Virus record (IMG/VR): IMGVR_UViG_3300024255_002023
Span: 1 to 24,542 of that record
DNA length: 24,542 bases
Reading direction: 5' to 3' (one strand)
Source of the DNA: a virus
Shown here: one piece after another, positions 15,974-23,020 of the stretch
Numbering within the stretch: the stretch's first letter is position 1
How the letters are laid out: the number at the start of each line of letters is the position of its first letter
Notes under the pieces: model-generated
Databases searched by the model: none
What the model saw: only the letters and a program-made list of their open reading frames with translations
What the model was told of the DNA's origin: nothing
Made by a program: the position numbers and the translations under genes

Positions 15974-17171
15974 ATTCCATAAACTCAGGCCATAGTTTTT
16001 TCCAACTGTTATTTCTTCTTATATCTAATTTAGATAGAAATTTTAACCCGTTTCTAAAATGCCATAACTCTGGCTCTGCACTATTCATATGTTCTAAGCA
16101 AGCATCTACTACTTTTCTTCTTTCATCAGCTATATCTAAATTATCTCTGTACTCTGAAAGTTCTGTAGTATACATATCTTTGATAGGTTTGGGTAAATTA
16201 ACAGATGAAAATCGTTTAGGCTCTACTGCCATATTATATGTAAACTGCTGACTTCCCTTAGGCGCACGCCAATGAAATGGGTCCACATGCATCTGATCAA
16301 CAAGATAATCTAAGAATTTTGGTATATTCCTTATGCTTAAATTTGTTATTGTAATTTGTGGAAGTACATGTACTTCTGGCATTTCGTTTTTTATTGTGTG
16401 CCAGTTTTTTACAATCTTCTCCCAATTACTTCCGTAGCGTTGATACTCACCAATGTCGTCGACTGCATCGATACTTGCTCTTATACTAACCCATTTAAAT
16501 TGTTTCCATAAGTCTAGTATATCTATTTTTTTGTATTTTAGTGTTGACAAGTTAGTGTTATACTCAAGTTTTATATTAGACGCCAATCCTCGGCGCACTA
16601 CTTCATTTAATAATGTGTAATGATATGGTGTCATCAAAGGCTCACCGCCTGCAAAGTAAATTACTTCTAGTTTGTTATCAACAATTGTTAAAATGTCTTG
16701 CTCTGTATTATTGGATAGTGTAATAAACTTACTGGCACCCTCTTTTACTTGATATTTTAGTGCAGATCCGTCTTCATACCAACTACTACTAAGAGCATGC
16801 CCACACATTACACAAGCCATATTACACATATTACTACTTCGAATATCTAAATATCTTAATGCAAAGTCAGGTGTTGTATTTTCGGTTATTAACTCGCCGT
16901 AATCATTATTCAACCGTGTTCTTAGACTGTTCCCATTTCCAAATTTTTCTTGATTATAACAAAACTTACAAGCATCTTGTAATTTACCATCGAGAAGATC
17001 TTGTCTAAAATTACTCGCAGTATCACTTCGCCAAGCATCTTGTACAGACATTTCATTTGTATTTCCGTAGTTAATACTTTGTGCAGTACAACAAGGATTT
17101 ACTTGTCCGTCAGGGTGTATGTATAAGTGTACCCAAGGCGCAGCGCAAATTACTCCATTATCTTCTTTCAA
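15954..17171 (-). CDS. Radical SAM protein with N-terminal twitch domain (small subfamily, copy 1), TTG start
   Basis: This 405-residue protein has the twitch set C9 (ICAAPWVH), C27-C28 (NPCC) and C68-x2-C71. The radical SAM core has C116-x3-C120-x2-C123 (NMCNMACVMC), SSSW, AGGEPL (174-179), EYNTNL, SIDA and GEYQRYG, where the usual EYIR is changed to EYQR. The C-terminal tail is LDIRRNNSWKKLWPEF. The first codon is TTG at 17171, overlapping the previous TGA as TTGA. The strong ribosome site AGGTGGAG seven bases upstream supports it, and no in-frame ATG lies before the first cysteine. The gene follows directly on the acidic-tailed paralog. Confidence 0.88.
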   Translation of the reverse strand: MKEDNGVICAAPWVHLYIHPDGQVNPCCTAQSINYGNTNEMSVQDAWRSDTASNFRQDLLDGKLQDACKFCYNQEKFGNGNSLRTRLNNDYGELITENTTPDFALRYLDIRSSNMCNMACVMCGHALSSSWYEDGSALKYQVKEGASKFITLSNNTEQDILTIVDNKLEVIYFAGGEPLMTPYHYTLLNEVVRRGLASNIKLEYNTNLSTLKYKKIDILDLWKQFKWVSIRASIDAVDDIGEYQRYGSNWEKIVKNWHTIKNEMPEVHVLPQITITNLSIRNIPKFLDYLVDQMHVDPFHWRAPKGSQQFTYNMAVEPKRFSSVNLPKPIKDMYTTELSEYRDNLDIADERRKVVDACLEHMNSAEPELWHFRNGLKFLSKLDIRRNNSWKKLWPEFMEYDIDKN

Positions 17172-18700
17172 ACTTCAACTCCACCTAACGCATCCGTTTT
17201 TGTATCCCATCCGCCTATTGCTTCGTGTTCGTCATCACCACCTGTATATTCTTCAGTAGTGGCTGGATCACCAGCTCTATCATTTACAAAGATAGTTTCT
17301 TTATTTTCGATTTGTTTACGAGTTGGCACAATTGCATCAATACTTTCAAACCATTCAGCAAATGGACCTGGAAAAGTTTCTACAAAGTTTTTATTTCTAC
17401 GCACATCATATTGGGCAAAGAATGCTTTAAAATCGTTGTATAGTTTAGGCATATCTGCTGTGTTTTTGTGAGGAGTTTTTACAATGTCCAAATAGTCTAT
17501 AAGTCGCTGTACACTAGCACGTTCTCCATCATTTAACATTTGTTGAGGGCGTTCACTGTTAAACCATAACTGTAGCTTATCTTTATAGTGACGCTTAATT
17601 TCTACTGGAATAATTGCACAACTTTGAAAACTAGGAAAACGTAAAATGTTTAATGTCATAGTAGGCGCACGACGACCATAAGTTTCACGCAAGTCTAACA
17701 TTTCGTCCATAAACTCTGTAATAGTAGTTAAGCACAATGAATTGATTGTCATCATCATATGTAATTTAGATACATTTGATTCTTTAAGAACACGATGAAT
17801 ACTACTCATCCATAAATCATAATCTAGTCCATCACGTATATATTCTGCCTGTGGCTTTGTCGCTTCCATAGATGTGTAGATTTCAAAGTTAGGAACATGC
17901 CAAGACTTTTCAATTAACTTGTCTAATACCTTGGGTGTTTGTGGCGATAAGTTACTATTAATGGCAAACCTCATTTGTCTACCTCTGTCAGGATTTTGCT
18001 CGAACCAATCAAATAATTTCCATGTACCCGTATGCATAATAGGTTCACCGCCTGTAATACGAATCTCTTCTAAGTTATCAGCAAGTCCTTCTTCCCACCA
18101 TTTATGAAATGCCTGAATATAAGGATTGTCTTCTTGTTTCTTTGTTGCTGGTTCTGCCCAAGGAGCAGTATCTGAGAAATGTCCACGGCCGTCACTTTGA
18201 ATATTTTGATAAGCACCGTAGTCGTTGATGTCTTTAACCCAGGCTGTACTAAACGCTGGATTGCAGTATGAACATTTTAAGTTACACGCACGATCAAAAG
18301 AAATTTCAAGTGTACGCAACATAACATTATCGTCCCATGGCATCTCTGTACTCTTGGCTATATCTTTGTCTTTAAAGATTTCAGTTTTAAACACACGGTC
18401 ACTGATATGATCCTTTCCCATATCTTCAACTTTCCAACAGTATTCACACTCAGCAGGACGTTCGCCTTTGAGCATCATTTTTCTCATTTTTTTCTTATGA
18501 GATGTATTATGAATAGCAGTGTGATCTTTTTCAAGTTCATCCAATGGGATCCAATGTCCTGGTGGGTGATGGCAACTAGTAGTTTGTCCATGACCTAACC
18601 ATATAGTAGCATTATACCACTTAGCCGCACAATAACTAGTACTAATACTATCAATCATACGTTCTTTATATGCCTGTAATGATTCGCTGTGTTTACGCAT
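17168..18700 (-). CDS. Radical SAM protein with N-terminal twitch domain (large subfamily) and acidic C-terminal tail
   Basis: This 510-residue protein belongs to the second subfamily, in which the CC pair of the twitch is replaced by C-H-H-P-P: C24 (YCAAKW), C43 (SCHHPPGHW), and C85-x2-C88 (CEYCWKVED). The core has C139-x3-C143-x2-C146 (RACNLKCSYCNP), STAW, ITGGEP (215-220), AINSNLSP, then SMEA where the others have SIDG or SFDS, and AEYIRDG. The common tail YDVRRNKNFVETFPG is followed by about 54 further residues (457-510) rich in Asp, Glu, Gly and Thr, which look disordered and are absent from the paralogs. A 42 bp gap lies upstream. It is intermediate between the small subfamily and the 18743/20292 pair. 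Confidence 0.9.
   Translation of the reverse strand: MRKHSESLQAYKERMIDSISTSYCAAKWYNATIWLGHGQTTSCHHPPGHWIPLDELEKDHTAIHNTSHKKKMRKMMLKGERPAECEYCWKVEDMGKDHISDRVFKTEIFKDKDIAKSTEMPWDDNVMLRTLEISFDRACNLKCSYCNPAFSTAWVKDINDYGAYQNIQSDGRGHFSDTAPWAEPATKKQEDNPYIQAFHKWWEEGLADNLEEIRITGGEPIMHTGTWKLFDWFEQNPDRGRQMRFAINSNLSPQTPKVLDKLIEKSWHVPNFEIYTSMEATKPQAEYIRDGLDYDLWMSSIHRVLKESNVSKLHMMMTINSLCLTTITEFMDEMLDLRETYGRRAPTMTLNILRFPSFQSCAIIPVEIKRHYKDKLQLWFNSERPQQMLNDGERASVQRLIDYLDIVKTPHKNTADMPKLYNDFKAFFAQYDVRRNKNFVETFPGPFAEWFESIDAIVPTRKQIENKETIFVNDRAGDPATTEEYTGGDDEHEAIGGWDTKTDALGGVEV
17179..17186 (-). promoter_or_regulatory. Strong ribosome binding site that fixes a TTG start
   Basis: AGGTGGAG on the minus strand lies seven bases before the TTG at 17171, within the last codons of the upstream gene. 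It is among the best Shine-Dalgarno matches in this run and supports the unusual start codon of the 405-residue radical SAM gene. Confidence 0.75.
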
Positions 18701-18742
18701 ATGTTTACTTGTCCTTCATTCTATAATACTTCTATTTAATTT
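18701..18742 (-). promoter_or_regulatory. Possible internal late promoter in the radical SAM operon
   Basis: This 42 bp gap is the only sizeable space in the minus-strand run. On the minus strand it reads ATTAAATA (18733-18740), six of eight matches to TATAAATA, then a stretch containing AAGGAC about 11 bases before the ATG at 18700. A weak internal late promoter could give extra expression of the downstream genes. The match is imperfect and such strings are frequent in AT-rich DNA. Confidence 0.25.
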
Positions 18743-20281
18743 CTAAGATGATGTATAACAATCATTCCACCAACCACTAAGCTCTGGAAATACTTCAATA
18801 AAGTTTGTATTTCTTCTATGATCAATTTGATTAAAATATTCCCAAAACTGTTTCTGCCGAAGTTGCAATTCATCTTCACTGATCGATTCTGCTCCCGACT
18901 TAATCCATGCAATGTCCCTTTTAACTTTTTCAATTTCATGATCTAAAAATCCATGAAAAGTTGTATCATAATCTTCTTTGGCTCGGTTACTTTCCATAAA
19001 TTCTACAGCATCTTCCATATACTTCATTACCTCAGGTATATAATGTATGTTCTGTGCAGACATCCATGTAGGCTGCCTAAGATAAGGTATATCAAAATAT
19101 ATACGTTGTCTCTGATATCTCACAAATGGACCTCGGTGTTTTCCTGTTTCATCAATAGGAGAATCATTTACAATATTTTGATTATCAAATCCAAACTCTA
19201 CTCGAAGATCTAATATCATTTGTAAGTATTGTTGTATTCTCGGAATACTTAGTAAGTTAAATGTGTTAATAAAAGTGACGCTGGTTCCTGTAGTCTCAGA
19301 TAATATGCGCTTTGTATTCTTTAACACAACATCATAATCCATACCAGTACGAATGTATTCAGCCTGTTCTCCTACACTATCAAAACTAACAAACAAATTA
19401 AAATGTTTGATAGCAGGTGCAACAAAAAAGTTATTATCAGTATAAGGATTAATTTTGTTTTTATCTTCCCAGATCCTTGTTGTTTCTATCTCTTGAAGAT
19501 GTTCAACAAATTTATCAAAAAGTTTAGGTTGAGGAGGACACATATTACTAGTAATACTAATTTCAATATCTTGATTAGGATTGTCGTTTACATATTTTAA
19601 TACTTTGAATGTATTTTTATCCATGAGAGGTTCGCCACCTGTCATACGAAATATCTTCAAATCTTTGTATAGGTCAGGCCACCACTTCCAAAATGCTTCC
19701 ACATATGGGTTTTCTTTTGCAGCGCCTTTAATCGGCATCAGTCCTATTTTGTCTAAATGTTCTTTATCATTATGCACAAAGTCTGTTAAGTGGAATGCTC
19801 CATGATCGTCAATCTCTTTTTCCCATTCAGTACTCAAATGCGGACTACAATATGTACACTTGAAATTACATGCTTGATTAAAATTTACCTCTACGTAACG
19901 TGGATTAATGTTTTCATCCCAACTGCCTTCCAATACCTCATTCCAGCCGTCAGTTCCTACCCATTCTTCCCCACTTCGATAATGTCTATCACTCAGATCC
20001 CCTTGATCTTCTAATTTCCAACAGTAACTACATCCTGCTGGCCTTTTACCTTCAAGCATTTCTTTACGCTGTAATGCTTTTTCTTGAGTATTGTGTAATG
20101 CCTTAGGATTATTTTTTAACTCACTAAGCGGTATTTTATGCGTAGGTGGATGATAACAGCTCTGAGTCAGTCCTTGCGGTAAGTGCAGACTAACTTGTAG
20201 CCACTTAGCCATACACATGCTAGGACTAATATCATTTAGCTTTTCTTTAGTACGTTGTGCATTAGAAAGATAATCTTTCAT
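18743..20281 (-). CDS. Radical SAM protein with N-terminal twitch domain (large subfamily, duplicate B)
   Basis: This 512-residue protein is a close paralog of the 20292-22034 product. Twitch cysteines are C23 (MCMAKW), C42 (SCYHPPTH) and C84-x2-C87 (GCSYCWKLEDQG). The core has C138-x3-C142-x2-C145 (QACNFKCTYCSP), STEW, MTGGEP (213-218), ITSNMCPPQPKLFDKF, SFDS and AEYIRTG. The common tail is IDHRRNTNFIEVFPEL followed by SGWW. Relative to its partner it lacks an insertion before the SFDS strand, but it has its own short insertion later (PIDETGKHRGP). The start has AAAGGA about seven bases upstream and lies 10 bp after the partner's stop. DNA identity with the partner is high over the core. Confidence 0.92.
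   Translation of the reverse strand: MKDYLSNAQRTKEKLNDISPSMCMAKWLQVSLHLPQGLTQSCYHPPTHKIPLSELKNNPKALHNTQEKALQRKEMLEGKRPAGCSYCWKLEDQGDLSDRHYRSGEEWVGTDGWNEVLEGSWDENINPRYVEVNFNQACNFKCTYCSPHLSTEWEKEIDDHGAFHLTDFVHNDKEHLDKIGLMPIKGAAKENPYVEAFWKWWPDLYKDLKIFRMTGGEPLMDKNTFKVLKYVNDNPNQDIEISITSNMCPPQPKLFDKFVEHLQEIETTRIWEDKNKINPYTDNNFFVAPAIKHFNLFVSFDSVGEQAEYIRTGMDYDVVLKNTKRILSETTGTSVTFINTFNLLSIPRIQQYLQMILDLRVEFGFDNQNIVNDSPIDETGKHRGPFVRYQRQRIYFDIPYLRQPTWMSAQNIHYIPEVMKYMEDAVEFMESNRAKEDYDTTFHGFLDHEIEKVKRDIAWIKSGAESISEDELQLRQKQFWEYFNQIDHRRNTNFIEVFPELSGWWNDCYTSS
19668..19722 (-). repeat. 55 bp exact repeat, copy in duplicate B
   Basis: These 55 bases are identical to 21409-21463. Both copies encode the same part of the radical SAM core, from the NPYVEAFWKWWPDLY segment just before MTGGEP. 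The stretch is flanked by further, slightly diverged identity, which marks a recent duplication or gene conversion between the two neighbouring paralogs. Confidence 0.88.
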
Positions 20282-20291
20282 TTAATGTCCT

Positions 20292-22034
20292 TTAATATTT
20301 TATTTTTTCGCAGTCTTTCCATACTGCACTTAGTTCAGGGAAAGTTTTAACAAAACTTGTGTTACGTCTGGAATCTAGTTGTTTAAAGTAATTGTAAAAT
20401 TGAAACTTTCTATTTTTTACATCGTCTAATTTAATCTTAGAATTTTTAATAATTGAAATGTTTCTTTTTACTTTAGCTATTTCAAACTGTGTAAACCCTA
20501 ATCCTTGCTCCGTCTCTCGGTTTTGCTCCATAAACTTAACACAATCGTCTAGAATATCTAGCATATCTGGATAAAATACAGCAAAGTCTGCATTCATCCA
20601 AATTGGGTCGCTGAGTAGTGGAATATCAAACCAAATTCGACATAGGTCTTTACTTTCACTAAATTTCATTTTAAGTTCTAGTATATACTCTAAAAAATGT
20701 TTGAATCCAGTGATACTTAAAAAATTGAAAGTGTTAATAAAAGTTATCTCACTGTTTTTTGTATTACGTAAAAACTTATGTACGTTATCTTGAAACACTT
20801 GCCAATCTAATCCATTACGTATATATTCCGCTTGTTTTCCCACACTATCTATACTTGCAAAAAGCATAAAGTTTTTGATTCTGGGAACGTTTAACATGAC
20901 TCCCTGATTGCCTTCTTCATCGCTTGGTGGTGCACCCAAGCACTTCCATTCTAGATTTTCATTTGGTTTAAACCAAATAAGTGTATACAAAAAATCTCCA
21001 TGTTCGGTTCTGTTTCTACTGTCAAATTCTAATCCAATATCTTCTAGTGTTAAACGCTGTTTTTTTGGATCAATAGTAGGATCGTCTACAGTAGAGTCAT
21101 CTAATACAATAGCCCTTTGCCAATTCTGCCAATTAATAGCTGGATCAGATTCAGCAAAATAAGTAACTTCTTTTAAAATTCCACGATCAATCCAGTCATT
21201 ATAAACTTCTTGTGTAATATCATTTTCGATATTTTTAATATTAGTTATAAACTGATCAAAAAGTTTAGGTTGAGGAGGACACATGTTACTAGTAATACTA
21301 AGCTCAAGTAATTGATTAGGATTCTTGTTTACATAATCTAATACTTTGAATGTATTTTTGTCCATAAGGGGCTCACCGCCCGTCATGCGAAATACTTTAA
21401 GCTCACTATATAGGTCAGGCCACCACTTCCAAAATGCTTCCACATATGGGTTTTCTTTTGCAGTGCTTTTAATGGGCATTAGTCCTTTATCAACAAGTGC
21501 ATCAATATCATTATGTTTATTATAGCCTATATTAATTGGGCCGAATTTGTCAATCTCTTTTTCCCATTCAGTACTCAAATGCGGACTACAGTAGGTACAT
21601 TTAAAATTGCAACTTTGGTTAAAGTTTACTTCCACATAATGAGGATTAATGTTTTCATCCCAACTGCCTTCTAAAACTTTATCAAATCCAGATTGCGCCC
21701 AGCCTTCTCCACTTCGATAATGCCTATCACTCAGATGTCCTCGATCTTCAATCTTCCAGCAATAACTGCATCCTGCGGGTCGTTTTCCCTCCCACATTTT
21801 TTTTCTTTCAAGAACTTTATGTACAGTATTGTGAAGTGCTCGTGGATTATTTTCAAGCTCAGATAATGGTATATTGTGTACAGGAGGATGATAACAACTT
21901 TGTGTAAGCCCAGCAGGTAAATGTATACTAACTTGTAGCCACTTAGCCAAACAAAAACTAGTACTAACAGAGGACAACTGTTGTTTAATTTCATCTTCGC
22001 CATCAAGATTACGTGAAATTGAAAATTTAACCAT
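20292..22034 (-). CDS. Radical SAM protein with N-terminal twitch domain (large subfamily, duplicate A) with ~90-residue insertion
   Basis: At 580 residues this is the largest of the eight and the first transcribed. Twitch cysteines are C28 (FCLAKW), C47 (SCYHPPVH) and C89-x2-C92 (GCSYCWKIEDRG). The core has C142-x3-C146-x2-C149 (QSCNFKCTYCSP), STEW, MTGGEP (217-222), ITSNMCPPQPKLFDQF, SIDS and AEYIRNG. The common tail is LDSRRNTSFVKTFPEL. Compared with duplicate B, about 90 extra residues (roughly 274-380) sit between MCPPQPKLFD and the SIDS strand; they include several Trp and Asp residues and match no domain I know. It starts 5 bp after the glycosyltransferase-like gene, with only a weak ribosome site. 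Confidence 0.92.
   Translation of the reverse strand: MVKFSISRNLDGEDEIKQQLSSVSTSFCLAKWLQVSIHLPAGLTQSCYHPPVHNIPLSELENNPRALHNTVHKVLERKKMWEGKRPAGCSYCWKIEDRGHLSDRHYRSGEGWAQSGFDKVLEGSWDENINPHYVEVNFNQSCNFKCTYCSPHLSTEWEKEIDKFGPINIGYNKHNDIDALVDKGLMPIKSTAKENPYVEAFWKWWPDLYSELKVFRMTGGEPLMDKNTFKVLDYVNKNPNQLLELSITSNMCPPQPKLFDQFITNIKNIENDITQEVYNDWIDRGILKEVTYFAESDPAINWQNWQRAIVLDDSTVDDPTIDPKKQRLTLEDIGLEFDSRNRTEHGDFLYTLIWFKPNENLEWKCLGAPPSDEEGNQGVMLNVPRIKNFMLFASIDSVGKQAEYIRNGLDWQVFQDNVHKFLRNTKNSEITFINTFNFLSITGFKHFLEYILELKMKFSESKDLCRIWFDIPLLSDPIWMNADFAVFYPDMLDILDDCVKFMEQNRETEQGLGFTQFEIAKVKRNISIIKNSKIKLDDVKNRKFQFYNYFKQLDSRRNTSFVKTFPELSAVWKDCEKIKY
21409..21463 (-). repeat. 55 bp exact repeat, copy in duplicate A
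   Basis: This is the partner of 19668-19722; see that entry. A second shared stretch of about 40 bases near 21552-21590 (against 19809-19849) covers the STEWEKEID segment just after the cluster motif. Confidence 0.88.
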
Positions 22035-22039
22035 AATGT

Positions 22040-23020
22040 CTATTCAATACTGTCATTGACTTGTTCTTCACGTACCATTGCGCCCAATCTATGTGGATTC
22101 TTGTATACGGTTTTAAAGAATCTACTGCCAACCCTTCCCATATCTGCAATTTCTAAGTCTAATACTGAACGAAGGTTTTCGCCTATCTCTATAGTTTTTG
22201 CTGTTACCTTGTCAATATCCCATGATACACCAGTGTTTACACACAATTCATTTCCGCCCTCAAACTCTGGGAATAACTCAGTTGTAAAGTAATTACTAAG
22301 CCAATCAAAGTCTCTGACATTTTTCCAATCCCATGCATTACGTTGTATATTAGTCATTTGGCATCCAAGTCGTGCACCATACATTGCCCAAATTCCATTA
22401 GTAACGTCTTCGCCAACACTCATCCATACCATCAGTCTCTTATAATTTTCACGATATATGTGTTTAAGTTTTGCAGGATCAACTACATTGCCATCTTCTA
22501 GTCCCATCTTAACACCTTCACGAAACCCTGCACGCCAAGCCTGTAGTGGGCTACCATTGTTCATTACATCACAGTAAATATTATTCATTTGTACATAGTT
22601 AATATTCCAACAAAAGTCAACCTGTGCTCTTTTATCACTTGCAGGGGCGGCTTCATGTGTACGCATACGGTTAACAACATCAACGGGCCAACATTTAATA
22701 CCGCCGTTACCATATACCAAACCATTTACTGTATTTTTACCTGCCCAACTAATGACGTCATTGCTTTTGATTCGGTCCATATCAACTTCTACATTGAAAA
22801 AATCTTCTCTTACTACATTATCAGCATCAATAGTAATAAATCGTTCAGTGTCACTCATAGCAGCGGCGGCTTTATGTGCGGCGTCACTTCCCCATACACC
22901 ATGACTTCGTTTAGCCCAAGGCGCCTTTTCAAGTAAGTCTGAATAATTTTTATCAGCATTAGGCTCGTCATAGCTAATAAAAATTATATCAAATTCAGTA
23001 ATTGGTACTAAATTTGTCAT
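22040..23020 (-). CDS. GT-A glycosyltransferase-like protein
   Basis: This 326-residue protein looks like a nucleotide-sugar-dependent GT-A fold enzyme. An N-terminal strand FDIIFISYDEPNADKN (10-25) is followed by GVWGSDAAHKAAAAM (41-55) and a strand ending in the metal-binding type motif FITIDADNVV (61-70, Asp65-x-Asp67). GNGGIKCWP follows, where acceptor-side residues are usual. There is no membrane segment. The start overlaps the previous stop as ATGA, and GAGGAG eight bases upstream is a near-ideal ribosome site. It directly precedes the eight radical SAM genes in the same transcript, which suggests glycosyl transfer is part of the same process. The sugar donor and acceptor are unknown. 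Confidence 0.62.
   Translation of the reverse strand: MTNLVPITEFDIIFISYDEPNADKNYSDLLEKAPWAKRSHGVWGSDAAHKAAAAMSDTERFITIDADNVVREDFFNVEVDMDRIKSNDVISWAGKNTVNGLVYGNGGIKCWPVDVVNRMRTHEAAPASDKRAQVDFCWNINYVQMNNIYCDVMNNGSPLQAWRAGFREGVKMGLEDGNVVDPAKLKHIYRENYKRLMVWMSVGEDVTNGIWAMYGARLGCQMTNIQRNAWDWKNVRDFDWLSNYFTTELFPEFEGGNELCVNTGVSWDIDKVTAKTIEIGENLRSVLDLEIADMGRVGSRFFKTVYKNPHRLGAMVREEQVNDSIE

Noticed and set aside
19668-21463. Transposon or insertion element suggested by long direct repeats
   Set aside because: The repeats are in-frame coding parts of two radical SAM paralogs. No transposase, terminal inverted repeats or target duplications are seen, so gene duplication explains them.
11066-22034. Assembly artefact repeating one radical SAM gene
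   Set aside because: The eight genes have different lengths and mostly low identity outside key motifs, and only one adjacent pair shares long DNA identity, so true paralogs are more likely. Long-read coverage would settle it.
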